Positions 44,244-52,538 of a stretch of 64,000 nucleotides of DNA are shown piece by piece (position 1 is the first letter of the stretch; every line of letters starts with the position of its first letter). The stretch lies in the NCBI GenBank assembly GCA_036825195.1, contig DAISYQ010000007.1:43487-107486 (forward strand). Reading direction: 5' to 3'. Source of the DNA: UBA2210 sp036825195 (lineage in GTDB: Bacteria; Desulfobacterota; Syntrophia; Syntrophales; UBA2210). The notes under the pieces are model-generated. The model was not told the origin of the DNA. It ran no database searches and saw only the letters and a list, made by a program, of their open reading frames with translations. A program made the translations under genes and the position numbers.

Positions 44244-44272
44244 GGGTTCGATTCCCATGCACTTCCGCCATA
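44244..44272 (+). repeat. attR core (29-bp direct repeat)
   Basis: Perfect copy of the tRNA-Sec 3' end (37349-37377), ending in CCATA. It lacks the rest of the tRNA and is the right boundary of the element. Confidence 0.9.
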
Positions 44273-44390
44273 CTGTTAGGGTTTAATGAAGACAACATCT
44301 CGAATCTCTTGTTTTTCAAGGGTTAGTTATCATTGATAAATTAAAATCCCGCACTATACATTGCTATAATACGCCTTATCTGTAAAAAAA

Positions 44391-44417
44391 TACCCCGTCG
44401 CGGGAAACGACGGGGTA
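44391..44417 (-). terminator. Terminator of the first usp gene
   Basis: A 10-bp stem TACCCCGTCG (44391-44400) with CGACGGGGTA (44408-44417) is followed on the minus strand by seven T residues. Strong Rho-independent terminator. Confidence 0.85.
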
Positions 44418-44446
44418 CAGTAAATTACAACGATCGTTATATGCGC

Positions 44447-44965
44447 TCAATAAAAATCTGGCAGTGATGCCTCGGTCTTTCCCTCGGGAAGAGGGACAAT
44501 AATCACCGGTATGTGAACCCGGCGAAGAACTCTTTCCGACACGCTTCCCAATAAAGCATGGGTTAAAAGTCCCCTCCCATGGGTTCCCATGATAATAACG
44601 TCACAATTATATTGTTTCACCTTGTTGAGAATCTCATTGACCGGATACCCTTCGACCACTTCTATTGAAGTATTCTCGTTTATCACTTCCGGATGATCGG
44701 CAAGTTCCCTTTCCAGAAAGGCTGCTATCTTTTTCTTGGCACGGTCGATAGTTTTTGCAATGATCTTTTTATGCCGCTCCGGGCCTTTCTCAGGGAAATA
44801 ATCGGCAACCAGGGCCTCACTTGTTGGTGAGAGACCCTCGACAACATGCAAAAAGTGTATTTTTGCATGGTGATTTTTTGCCAGGTCTACCGCATAGCGG
44901 AAGGCGTAGGCGGAATTTTGTGAAAGATCCGTTGCGTAAAGGATCTTTTTGATTTCAAGTGGCAT
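44447..44965 (-). CDS. Universal stress protein (copy 1)
   Basis: UspA-domain protein of 172 residues: IKKILYATDLSQNSAYAFRYAVDLA at the N-terminus and the ATP-binding loop IMGTHGRGLLTHALLGSVSERVLRRVHIPVIIV (G-2x-G-9x-G-S/T pattern). It is about as similar to the next two genes as paralogues from recent duplication would be; the first 25 residues are almost the same. The C-terminus SLPDFY is shared with copy 3. Each copy has its own ribosome-binding site and terminator. Confidence 0.93.
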   Translation of the reverse strand: MPLEIKKILYATDLSQNSAYAFRYAVDLAKNHHAKIHFLHVVEGLSPTSEALVADYFPEKGPERHKKIIAKTIDRAKKKIAAFLERELADHPEVINENTSIEVVEGYPVNEILNKVKQYNCDVIIMGTHGRGLLTHALLGSVSERVLRRVHIPVIIVPLPEGKTEASLPDFY

Positions 44966-45373
44966 AACACTCCTCCTGTACTTCGCCCGTTAAGGCTAAT
45001 AATATTTCATTTTTTTATTTATGACTTCTAAACGCTATACTATCGCATACCCCTCTTGTTGCTCTGACGTTTTAAGGGGTTTGCACTCCTCTTGTATACA
45101 TGGAGTATCAACTTCTGACCCATGCATTGTAACCAAATATAATTCATGAAAAGACTTTGTCAAATGATGCGGTATATTAATATATATCCATTCAGAATCG
45201 TTATATATTTCTATCATTAAAACACAATACCTCGTCGCAATGAGCGACGAGGTATGTGAAGGTGATTTCGGGAACGGTCTACGTTCTCCGATTGATATCG
45301 ATGGTTATGTTATAAAAGAACCGGAATTTTTGTATCCCGATGCAAAGATCGGATACTCTCGGGTACCGACCCT
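44966..45373. other. Spacer between usp copies 1 and 2
   Basis: 408 bp. It contains the terminator of copy 2 (45227-45253) and must hold the promoter of copy 1. A 60-residue minus-strand frame at 45035-45217 has no ribosome-binding site or family features and is not called. AT-rich. Confidence 0.6.
45227..45253 (-). terminator. Terminator of the second usp gene
   Basis: A perfect 11-bp stem (45227-45237 with 45243-45253) and 5-nt loop, then TTGTGTTTT on the minus strand. It lies 120 nt past the gene stop and resembles the hairpins of the other two copies. Confidence 0.75.
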
Positions 45374-45880
45374 TTAAAAATTGGGGAGCGATGCCTCGGT
45401 TTCTCCCTCGGGAAGAGGAACGATGATCACCGGTATATGAGCTCGTCGAAGCACCCTTTCCGATACGTTTCCCAGTAGGGTATGGCCCAAGAATCCCCTT
45501 CCGTGGGTCCCCATGACAATAATGTCGCAATGGTTGACCCTTGCTTTTGTCAATATTTCATCCATGGGGTATCCCTCGAGCACTTCAACGGTAACATTCT
45601 CATTAATAATTTCTGGGTGATCGGCAAGCTCCCTGTCACGGAAAGCTTCGATCTTTTTCTTGGTTCGGTTAATGGATTCAGCCAATATCTTTTCATGGTA
45701 TCCCGGCTCGCGATAATCCTCTACCAGTGCTTCGGCAAATGGTGACTGCTTCTCGATAACATGTAAAAAGTGTATTTTTGCATGGTGATTCTTTGCCATG
45801 TCTATCGCATAACGAAAGGCATAAGCAGAGTTTTGTGAAAGATCCGTTGCGTAAAGAATTTTTTTGATTTCGAGTGGCAT
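45374..45880 (-). CDS. Universal stress protein (copy 2)
   Basis: 168-residue UspA-domain protein, paralogue of its neighbours. IKKILYATDLSQNSAYAFRYAIDMA opens it and IVMGTHGRGFLGHTLLGNVSERVLRRAHIPVIIV is the nucleotide loop. ATG 45880 has AAGGAG eight nt upstream; an in-frame ATG 24 nt earlier lacks one. ATP-binding Usp proteins often act in survival under energy or oxygen stress, but no specific role is shown. Confidence 0.93.
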   Translation of the reverse strand: MPLEIKKILYATDLSQNSAYAFRYAIDMAKNHHAKIHFLHVIEKQSPFAEALVEDYREPGYHEKILAESINRTKKKIEAFRDRELADHPEIINENVTVEVLEGYPMDEILTKARVNHCDIIVMGTHGRGFLGHTLLGNVSERVLRRAHIPVIIVPLPEGETEASLPNF

Positions 45881-46297
45881 AACGGTTCTCCTTTCCTTCG
45901 CCAACTCAAGCTAGGAATAATTAAATACTATGGATGTATCTTTACCATATTTTTCTTATATTATATATATTTTTGTTCCTTATTAAGGTATTAGGGAGTT
46001 TTTTCGGTTCTTCTTTACTCTTGTAGTATCAAATTCTTTTCCGTAAGCTCGTTATATTCATTCATGATGTTCAATAGGATATTACTATTATTGCCCTTGA
46101 TAACGACATGGTTTCATACTCCACCTGTTTCCGGAATATTTCTCGCTGTATTATTTGTCAGTACAAAGAAAATACCCCGTCACAGGAAGCGACGGGGCAG
46201 ATGCAAATGATCTCATGAAAGGCTTTCCAACTATCCGATTGATAACGGGGGCTGTTTGTGAATCCCTTGCAAACGATGCAAGAATCGAAAAATATTT
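45881..46297. other. Spacer between usp copies 2 and 3
   Basis: 417 bp, very AT-rich near 45950-45975, where TATAAT-like sequence on the minus strand may be the copy 2 promoter. Contains the terminator of copy 3 (46175-46197). No gene seen. Confidence 0.6.
46175..46197 (-). terminator. Terminator of the third usp gene
   Basis: CCCCGTC (46175-46181) pairs with GACGGGG (46191-46197); on the minus strand TATTTTCTTTG follows. Sequence is close to the copy 1 terminator. Confidence 0.7.
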
Positions 46298-46816
46298 TTA
46301 ATAAAAATCTGGCAGAGACGCCTCTGTTTCTCCCTCGGGGAGGGGAACGACGATTACCGGCTTACGTGCCCGGTTCAGCACCCTTTCCGCTATTCTTCCC
46401 AAAAAGGTGTGATTTACAAGTCCTTTTCCATGGGTTCCCATAACAATGAGGTCGCAATTGTTGTCGGTGGCCTTTGTCAGGATCTCTTCTACGGGATATC
46501 CTTCATGCACATCAATGGTAACATGTTCATTAACAATCTCGGGATGATCTGCAAGCTCTCTGTCCCGAAAGGCTGCAATTCGCTTCTTGGTACGTTCGAT
46601 AGATTCATGCACGATTCTCTCATGATGACCAGAGTCTTTCATTTCAAGGTAATTCTCTACTATGGACTCGGCAAATGGTCCCAATCTTTCAACAACATGC
46701 AAGAGGTATATTTCAGCATGGTGGTTCTTCGCCAGGTCTACCGCATAGCGGAAGGCATAGGCAGAATTCTTTGACAGATCCGTTGCGTAAAGAATTTTTT
46801 TGATTTCAAGTGGCAT
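46298..46816 (-). CDS. Universal stress protein (copy 3)
   Basis: 172-residue UspA-domain protein. IKKILYATDLSKNSAYAFRYAVDLA and IVMGTHGKGLVNHTFLGRIAERVLNRARKPVIVV give the fold and the ATP loop. It differs most from the other two in this loop (Lys for Arg, RIAERVLN), so the three may have begun to diverge in binding or partners. It lies upstream of copies 1 and 2 on the minus strand and just past the CoA-transferase gene. Confidence 0.93.
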   Translation of the reverse strand: MPLEIKKILYATDLSKNSAYAFRYAVDLAKNHHAEIYLLHVVERLGPFAESIVENYLEMKDSGHHERIVHESIERTKKRIAAFRDRELADHPEIVNEHVTIDVHEGYPVEEILTKATDNNCDLIVMGTHGKGLVNHTFLGRIAERVLNRARKPVIVVPLPEGETEASLPDFY

Positions 46817-46897
46817 AACAATCCTCTCTTTCTTTGCCTATAACGGTGGAAAAGTTGAATGTCCATCTGTGATAACCTTTTACCATATCCTATCACC

Positions 46898-48892
46898 TTA
46901 TCCCTCATCAGGTTTTAAGGCTCTTTGTGCTTCTGCTCTGCTTTCGTACATATGTGGTATCACTTTTTTCTCTGCGAGGGCTTCACCAAGCTTCATTCGT
47001 GCAAAGGCATTCGTCGAATACCGGGTTGTATTGATATACAAATCTTCCAGAATTTTCTTGGTAACTTCAATGTATTCATCCATGAGATCCGGCAGGATAT
47101 TAAAGTTGTCGTAATTGACTATAGTATATACTCTTTTACCGACTGGCTCAAGGATCTTCCGAACAGCGCTATTGATTGCTTTGATCTGCTCGCGTGATTT
47201 TACCTGATACCCTTCGAAGTTTACAAAGAAGAGATTTTCGTCGGGATAGTAGGTCAACCGCTCTTCCAGGGGCATACTCAGGAGGTCATGGTCTAGGCCC
47301 ATTGGTTTCGGATTGAATATCCTCTCATCCATCAAGTGGGGTTCCTTGATGATCGGTTTGAAATCCATCAGGGCAAGGATGTCTTTCTCGATATCGATTC
47401 CGGGCGCAATCTCGATAAGTTCCAACCCTTCCGTGGTCAACGCAAAGACGCATCGCTCGGTTATGTATCGTACATATTGACCCTGCTCGGCACTGTATTT
47501 CCCGCCGAAGGTCATGTGTTCAACCTGATTCACAAACTTTTTGGTTTTACCTTCATTGTCTATATGGAGTTTATCGTCACTCACGGAGATTTTCAACCCT
47601 CCCGCGGTAAAGGATCCCATAAATATACATTTCTTTGCGGCCTGGCTGATATTGATAAACCCGCCACAACCGGCGAGCTTTGGACCAAATTTACTGACGT
47701 TTACGTTACCGTCTTTATCCGTCTCTGCCATCCCGAGACAGGTGATATCCAGTCCTCCGCCGTCATAGAAATCAAACTGGTTCGGCTGATCAATAAGACA
47801 ATCGATATTGGTGGCAGCCCCGAAGTTCAGCCCTCCTGCTGGCACCCCACCTATAACGCCGGGCTCGGCGGTAAGCGTAAAATAGTTCAGAATCTTTTCT
47901 TCAGTCGCAATATTCGCGACTCCCTCCGGCATCCCGATTCCCAGATTTACCACATCATTGGCTTCCAGTTCACAAGCGGCACGTCTGGCAATAATTTTCC
48001 GTGCATCCATTTCCATAATGGGCATCGACTGCAAGGGGATCTTTGTTTCGCAACTGAAGGACGGATTATATGGTTCGGCAAAGGTCTGCCAGTGGTTCTC
48101 AGGACGTGCTACGACAACGCAATCAACAATAACCCCCGGAATCTTTACATTTCGTGCATGCAATGTCCCCTTTTCGGCAACCCGCTCGACCTGTGCAATA
48201 ACATAGCCGCCGGAATTTCTCGCCGCCATTGCAATGGCAAGATTTTCAAGGGTCAATGCCTCTTTCTCCATACTGATATTGCCGTCGGTATCTCCTGTCG
48301 TTCCACGAATAATTGCAACGTTTATAGGGAGAAGCTTATAGGCGAGGTATTCTTTCCCGTCAAAGGTGATAAGCTCGACAAGGTCTTCCGTCGTTATCGC
48401 ATTGATCTTTCCCCCGTCGTTCCGCGGATCCACATAGGTACCCAGGCCAATGGTGGTGATGGTACGCGGCTTGTGAGCCGCAATATCTCTGAACATGTGT
48501 GATATTACTCCTTGAGGGAAATTGTAGCCGATAATCTTGTTTTCGATTGCCATCTTTCCCAGTTTTTGCGCCAGACCCCAGTGTCCGCCGATAACGCGCT
48601 TAACCAATCCCTCATGAGCAAAGTGATTGAGTCCCTTATCTTTTCCGTCTCCCTGACCGGCGGCGTACATCAGTGTCAGATCTCTGGGATGTCCCATTCT
48701 CAGGAAATATTTTTCTATGGTGATCGCTATTTCTTCGGCAAAACCGGCACCGACAAAACCGCCGGTAGCGACGACATCTCCCGATTTGACAAGCTGAACT
48801 GCTTCATCTGCCGTCACCACCTTGTTTCGTGCTTTCATGGTGCCGAGGAGAACGGGATGTCCGCTGGCTCTCTTACATACATTTTCATTCAT
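46898..48892 (-). CDS. Family I CoA-transferase with C-terminal extension
   Basis: Fused alpha-beta acetate/acyl-CoA transferase, 664 residues. The alpha half starts KVVTADEAVQLVKSGDVVATGGFVGAG. The beta half has VVNLGIGMPEGVAN, and the catalytic Glu lies in LTAEPGVIGGVPAGG (E of AEPG). GGGLDITCLGMAE and VEHMTFGG are further landmarks. About 130 residues follow the catalytic region, rich in Lys/Glu helices and beyond the usual YdiF-type length of about 530. It moves CoA from one acyl-CoA to a free acid, so it could activate the acid taken up by the TRAP system. GGAGG lies before ATG 48892. Confidence 0.9.
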   Translation of the reverse strand: MNENVCKRASGHPVLLGTMKARNKVVTADEAVQLVKSGDVVATGGFVGAGFAEEIAITIEKYFLRMGHPRDLTLMYAAGQGDGKDKGLNHFAHEGLVKRVIGGHWGLAQKLGKMAIENKIIGYNFPQGVISHMFRDIAAHKPRTITTIGLGTYVDPRNDGGKINAITTEDLVELITFDGKEYLAYKLLPINVAIIRGTTGDTDGNISMEKEALTLENLAIAMAARNSGGYVIAQVERVAEKGTLHARNVKIPGVIVDCVVVARPENHWQTFAEPYNPSFSCETKIPLQSMPIMEMDARKIIARRAACELEANDVVNLGIGMPEGVANIATEEKILNYFTLTAEPGVIGGVPAGGLNFGAATNIDCLIDQPNQFDFYDGGGLDITCLGMAETDKDGNVNVSKFGPKLAGCGGFINISQAAKKCIFMGSFTAGGLKISVSDDKLHIDNEGKTKKFVNQVEHMTFGGKYSAEQGQYVRYITERCVFALTTEGLELIEIAPGIDIEKDILALMDFKPIIKEPHLMDERIFNPKPMGLDHDLLSMPLEERLTYYPDENLFFVNFEGYQVKSREQIKAINSAVRKILEPVGKRVYTIVNYDNFNILPDLMDEYIEVTKKILEDLYINTTRYSTNAFARMKLGEALAEKKVIPHMYESRAEAQRALKPDEG

Positions 48893-48948
48893 GAGTAGAA
48901 TCCTCCATTTGAAAGCATGATGCTCGCATGGTATAGTAAACAATGAGG

Positions 48949-49374
48949 TTATAGCTGGGGTTTCGGTGGGCTTACGATGGCCTCTCCTTCCAACACGATA
49001 ATCTCGTCTTGATTCATGCAGGTAGTTTTGAGGCGCACTTTGTTTTTCTCAGGCATGATTTCGATCACTTCAGCCTGAGCAGTTATGGTATCACCTATCC
49101 TGACCGGAGCCAGAAACTTGAGGCTCTGATCAAGATAGATCGTTCCCGGTCCGGGCAGTTTCGTGCCGATTACCGTTGAAATAAATCCGGCCGAAAGCAT
49201 GCCATGGGCGATGCGTGCTTTGAAGAAAGTCTTTTTGGCGTGCTCCTCATTGATATGAGCCGGATTAAAATCACCGCTTACTCCCGCATAAAGATAAATA
49301 TCCGCTTCAGATACTGTTTTGGTGAATTCGGCATTATCACCTATGGCAAGGGTATCTATTGTTCTGCCGCTCAT
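48949..49374 (-). CDS. MaoC-like (R)-specific enoyl-CoA hydratase
   Basis: 141-residue hot-dog-fold hydratase. FNPAHINEEHAKKTFF holds the catalytic Asp/His region (GDFNPAH), followed by ARIAHGMLSAGFISTVIG and LKFLAPVRIGDTITAQAEV, as in PhaJ. AAAGGAG is five nt before ATG 49374, so a longer upstream frame is rejected. It precedes the CoA-transferase gene by 56 nt and is likely cotranscribed from the sigma-54-like site at 49432-49447. Confidence 0.9.
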   Translation of the reverse strand: MSGRTIDTLAIGDNAEFTKTVSEADIYLYAGVSGDFNPAHINEEHAKKTFFKARIAHGMLSAGFISTVIGTKLPGPGTIYLDQSLKFLAPVRIGDTITAQAEVIEIMPEKNKVRLKTTCMNQDEIIVLEGEAIVSPPKPQL

Positions 49375-49431
49375 ATGGACTCCTTTGAAATTTGATGTAT
49401 GAAAATTTCTACCACACAGTGATAAAAACAG

Positions 49432-49447
49432 TTCAAGAAGCGTGCCA
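49432..49447 (-). promoter_or_regulatory. Sigma-54-like promoter of the MaoC-CoA-transferase operon
   Basis: On the minus strand TGGCACG, four nucleotides and TTGAA match the -24/-12 layout TGGCACG-N4-TTGCA except for A in place of C in the -12 GC. The predicted start is about 45 nt before the MaoC ATG. A CGTGCC/GGCACG repeat overlaps it. Confidence 0.5.
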
Positions 49448-49579
49448 CAGGGGCACGTATTTATTGGAGGGTAGTTCAAACAGTTGGAAAGCGGCTCTAT
49501 GCCTTCTTATGTGAGCCAAAACTGTACATGATAGGACGGGTCAAGGTGTAACGATATGGTTGCGAGTGTATCAATATGG

Positions 49580-51025
49580 CTACGTAGAGGGAGATTTCTC
49601 CTGGTTGTAGAGGGGAATGTTATGCTTTCTCATCTTTTTATATAGGTGGGTCCGATGAACTCCAAGCATATCTGCGGCCTTTTTCTTGTTGTTCCTGGTC
49701 GTATCGAGCGCGTTAATGATAGCCCGTTTCTCGGCCTCCTCATATACGTTTTTCAGACAGGAAGGATTATTATCATTGAAAGTTTCGTGAGGGTTTTTTA
49801 TCTCCTGCTGTTTGCGATGCAGGTAGAAGGGCAGATCCTGTATATGTAGGGTATCCCCCTCCAACGAGGAAAGGGTTCGCTCGATCACATTCTGAAGTTC
49901 TCTGACATTCCCGGGCCAGTCGCAATTCCTCAGAACGTTTTCGGCATCGGGGTCGATTCGCACATCAGGGAGATTCGCTTCATCGGTAAGCCTTTTCAGC
50001 AGGTGTGTTGCCAGGGGAATGATGTCATCCCTCCTCTCGCGGAGGGGGGGAATATGGAGCGGGATAACGTTCAACCGGTAAAAGAGATCCATGCGGAACC
50101 TTTTTTCAGGGACCATTTCCTGGAGATTCTGATTTGTAGCCGTGATGAGGCGAAAATCAGACCGGATCACGGAATTCCCGCCGACCCGCGAGAACTCTTT
50201 TTCTTCAAGAACTCGGAGTAGTTTCGGTTGCATTTCGAGTGGCATGTCACCGATCTCATCAAGAAAGATGGTGCCATGATTGGCCAGTTCAAATTTTCCG
50301 GGCTTACCGCTACGATCGGCTCCCGTAAAAGCGCCCTTGGAATACCCGAACAGTTCCGATTCAATTAACTCTCTGGGGATGGCGGAACAGTTTATGTGCA
50401 CAAGAGGGTAAATTCTGCGAGTGCTGGCGTGGTGAATCGCCTGGGCAAACAGTTCCTTGCCAGTTCCGCTTTCCCCTGTTATTAATACGGGAAATGAGTT
50501 GGCCGCTGCATTCAGAGCCTCTCTTTTCAAAGAGATAATGGCATCGCTTGTACCCACAATGCTGTCAAAGGTATAACGAGTTGAGCGAAGTGAAAGAAGT
50601 TCCTCCTCATATTCCTTTACCTTTGATTCTAACAGACAAAGCTTCTTTGCAAGTTTGGCTACATCTTTCACATCCTTAAACATTACTTGCCCATACACCG
50701 CGATGACTTTGCCATCCTTCCTAATGGGAATGCGCTGAACCACCATTTCTTGGCCCATTATCATATGAGAATGATTAATCTCTTCTTTACCTGTTTTTGC
50801 CACAATGTGCATGCGCGTATTTTGAACAACCTCGGTACAGTGTCTCCCGATCTGATCTCCGGGATTGAGATTCAGGAACTTGCCGTAGGGTTCATTAAAG
50901 TACGTAATGTACCCCTCGGAGTCCGTTACTATGACACCGCCGTGTATACTGTTGAAGATCATACGGTATACTTCAAGCTGATCCTTCACATCTTGGAATT
51001 CTTTATGGGTGGGATATGTAGACAT
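49580..51025 (-). CDS. Sigma-54-dependent transcriptional activator (PAS-AAA-Fis)
   Basis: The 481-residue protein has an N-terminal PAS sensor (about 15-115; FNSIHGGVIVTDSEGYITYFN), a short coiled coil, a central AAA+ domain with Walker A GESGTGKE, the sigma-54 contact loop YSKGAFTGAD, Walker B IFLDEIGDMP and a Fis-type helix-turn-helix at the end (NNKKKAADMLGVHRTHLYKKM). It hydrolyses ATP to open sigma-54 promoters. Sites of that kind lie in front of the divergent TRAP genes and the MaoC-CoA-transferase operon; the PAS domain may sense the acid or a CoA metabolite. Confidence 0.94.
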   Translation of the reverse strand: MSTYPTHKEFQDVKDQLEVYRMIFNSIHGGVIVTDSEGYITYFNEPYGKFLNLNPGDQIGRHCTEVVQNTRMHIVAKTGKEEINHSHMIMGQEMVVQRIPIRKDGKVIAVYGQVMFKDVKDVAKLAKKLCLLESKVKEYEEELLSLRSTRYTFDSIVGTSDAIISLKREALNAAANSFPVLITGESGTGKELFAQAIHHASTRRIYPLVHINCSAIPRELIESELFGYSKGAFTGADRSGKPGKFELANHGTIFLDEIGDMPLEMQPKLLRVLEEKEFSRVGGNSVIRSDFRLITATNQNLQEMVPEKRFRMDLFYRLNVIPLHIPPLRERRDDIIPLATHLLKRLTDEANLPDVRIDPDAENVLRNCDWPGNVRELQNVIERTLSSLEGDTLHIQDLPFYLHRKQQEIKNPHETFNDNNPSCLKNVYEEAEKRAIINALDTTRNNKKKAADMLGVHRTHLYKKMRKHNIPLYNQEKSPST

Positions 51026-51194
51026 CGGTTTCCGCCTTTGTAGACAGATTGATACATGTCTTCAGTCTACTACTTACTTCGAACGATATTCTTGTGTCAA
51101 GTCTTTTCTTTTTTATTGAGGAAAAGGTGTATGGTCTTGGAATTATCGAAGAATATGAGTTTGTCTTCATCTGTTCCACCCAAGAATGATTTTC

Positions 51195-51210
51195 TGGTCT
51201 GAAAATTGCG
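51195..51210 (+). promoter_or_regulatory. Sigma-54-like promoter of the TRAP operon
   Basis: TGGTCTGAAAATTGCG has GG and GC exactly 12 nt apart, as in -24/-12 elements, 66 nt before the dctP-like start codon. Between it and the activator gene an AT-rich 170 bp could hold activator sites, including ATATTCTT (near 51088) and AAGAATAT (near 51152) in inverted orientation. Confidence 0.55.
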
Positions 51211-51276
51211 TAACCATAATAGAGTATCAAATGGTTTTAAGATGATGCACACTAATTCAATGAGGAGGTAGTTCAA

Positions 51277-52365
51277 ATGACGAGAAAGATTTTTTTGATG
51301 GTACTTGTTGTCACACTGGCCTTTAGTTTTGCTTTAGCAATATCGCCAGCTGCTGCCAAAGAAATAAGGTGGAAGATGACGTCCACATGGCCACCCTCAA
51401 TAGATCTGATCAGGGCGGATTATGCCTTTGTTGAGGCCGCCAATCAGCTTTGCAAGGGTCGTCTTTCAATTAAATTCTTTACCGGTGGCACACTGATGCC
51501 CTCGTACGAGGTCTTCGACGCCGTCAGTAAGGGTACCGTTCAGGCTGCCGGTGACTGGCCCAACTACTGGACAGGGAAGGATGCCGTATTTGACACGTTG
51601 GGATCGTATCCCATGGGCTTGACCCCAATGGATTATTTTGTATGGATTTTTGGTGGCGAGGGTCACAAGATTTACGAGGAAGCCTATGGCAAATTCGGAA
51701 TGATGTACCTCGTGACCGGTGTTACCCCCATGGAATGCGGAATCCGCAGCAATAAACCCGTCAAGTCACTTGAAGACATCAAGGGTATGAAAATCAGAAT
51801 GTCCGGTAAGACACAGGGCAAACTCCTTAAAGATCTCGGTGCTGCACAGATAGCCATGTCAGGCCAGGAAATTTATCAGGCTCTGCAGAAGGGCGTCATC
51901 GACGCGGCAGAGTTCTGCAGTCCTTCCTGCGACTGGGGTATGGGGTTCGGAGAAGTGACGAAATACTGGGCGGTTCCCGGGTGGCATCAGCCGGCATCCG
52001 TCATGGGCTGCATGATCAACAAGAAGGCATGGGATGAGCTGGGTGAAGAGTTGCAAAAGGATCTTAGATTTGCGGCCAAGGCTGCCTGCGTGAAATTTTT
52101 CGCCGAACAGTATTATGACACCATCGAATACACTCAGAAATTCATCGACAAGGGCATAGAGATTAACCGGTATGATGATGCGGTTCTGGACAGAATCCAG
52201 AAGCTGGTCAACGCACACACCGAGGCGACAGCCAAAGACAATCCTCTCTTCAAGAAATCCATTAAATCTCAGATGAAGTTTAAAAAGGATTTCGCAAAAT
52301 GGAGATCGATGGAAACTCCCTTCAGCTTTGGATTTAATCCGAAGGAGTACCCCAATCTTGACTAA
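51277..52365 (+). CDS. TRAP transporter solute-binding protein
   Basis: Periplasmic DctP/TAXI-type receptor, 362 residues, of the branch named for mannitol/chloroaromatic transport. A clear signal peptide is cleaved after SPAAAKE or nearby. IRWKMTSTWPPSIDLIRADYAF is the family start, and KGMKIRMSGKTQGKLLKDLGA carries the Arg that usually binds the carboxylate of the ligand. GGAGG is present before ATG. The likely ligand is an organic acid, in line with the downstream CoA-transferase and carboxyltransferase genes, though the exact compound is unknown. Confidence 0.93.
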   Translation: MTRKIFLMVLVVTLAFSFALAISPAAAKEIRWKMTSTWPPSIDLIRADYAFVEAANQLCKGRLSIKFFTGGTLMPSYEVFDAVSKGTVQAAGDWPNYWTGKDAVFDTLGSYPMGLTPMDYFVWIFGGEGHKIYEEAYGKFGMMYLVTGVTPMECGIRSNKPVKSLEDIKGMKIRMSGKTQGKLLKDLGAAQIAMSGQEIYQALQKGVIDAAEFCSPSCDWGMGFGEVTKYWAVPGWHQPASVMGCMINKKAWDELGEELQKDLRFAAKAACVKFFAEQYYDTIEYTQKFIDKGIEINRYDDAVLDRIQKLVNAHTEATAKDNPLFKKSIKSQMKFKKDFAKWRSMETPFSFGFNPKEYPNLD

Positions 52366-52394
52366 CAGGATGTGAATCTGGACTGAAAACAGGC

Positions 52395-52436
52395 ATGGTG
52401 GAGATTCCCGGCACCTGAAGCGGGAGCCTCCACCAT
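52395..52436 (+). terminator. Intercistronic hairpin between SBP and small permease genes
   Basis: A 9-bp stem ATGGTGGAG/CTCCACCAT (52395-52403 with 52428-52436), with CCCG/CGGG inside, then an A/T-rich stretch. Such hairpins commonly reduce expression of the membrane subunits relative to the abundant binding protein. Confidence 0.6.
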
Positions 52437-52538
52437 AAAATTATAACAAGCAGTTATTTTTACATTTTTTATTCCTGTGGGTTTTAATATAATATCAATA
52501 TAGTATATCGATGTGACCTTCACAGGAGGAGGACATCT

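Larger units (their letters stand above)
37349..44272. mobile_element. Integrated plasmid/phage-like element in selC, ~6.9 kb
   Basis: The element is bounded by perfect 29-bp direct repeats: the 3' end of tRNA-Sec (37349-37377) and a copy at 44244-44272. Inside are a tyrosine integrase, a Rep_trans-like initiator, a coupled small gene, a CopG-like repressor, an antisense RNA gene, a TPR protein and a toxin-antitoxin pair. There are no capsid, tail or conjugation genes, so it is not a complete phage or conjugative element. It could be a mobilisable plasmid or satellite that integrates at selC. The tRNA gene itself is left intact by the duplication. Confidence 0.88.
44050..44446. other. Right-end junction region, no gene
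   Basis: Holds the antitoxin promoter and operator, the right arm sites, the right core, and, in chromosomal sequence past 44272, the terminator of the first stress-protein gene. No coding sequence is seen. Confidence 0.7.

Noticed and set aside
44244..44272. Possible second tRNA-Sec
   Set aside because: Only the 3' 29 nt are present; no anticodon arm or 5' acceptor strand precedes it. It is the right attachment repeat.
45035..45217. Minus-strand 60-residue frame between usp copies
   Set aside because: No ribosome-binding site, no motif, and it lies in an intergenic region explained by promoter and terminator.
44391..46197. Three GC-rich hairpins considered as REP elements or a CRISPR-like set
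   Set aside because: Each lies just past a usp gene with T-rich sequence on the transcript side; terminators explain them.
47336..48502. Plus-strand 388-residue open frame
   Set aside because: Antisense to the CoA-transferase gene; unrecognisable low-complexity protein without a ribosome-binding site.
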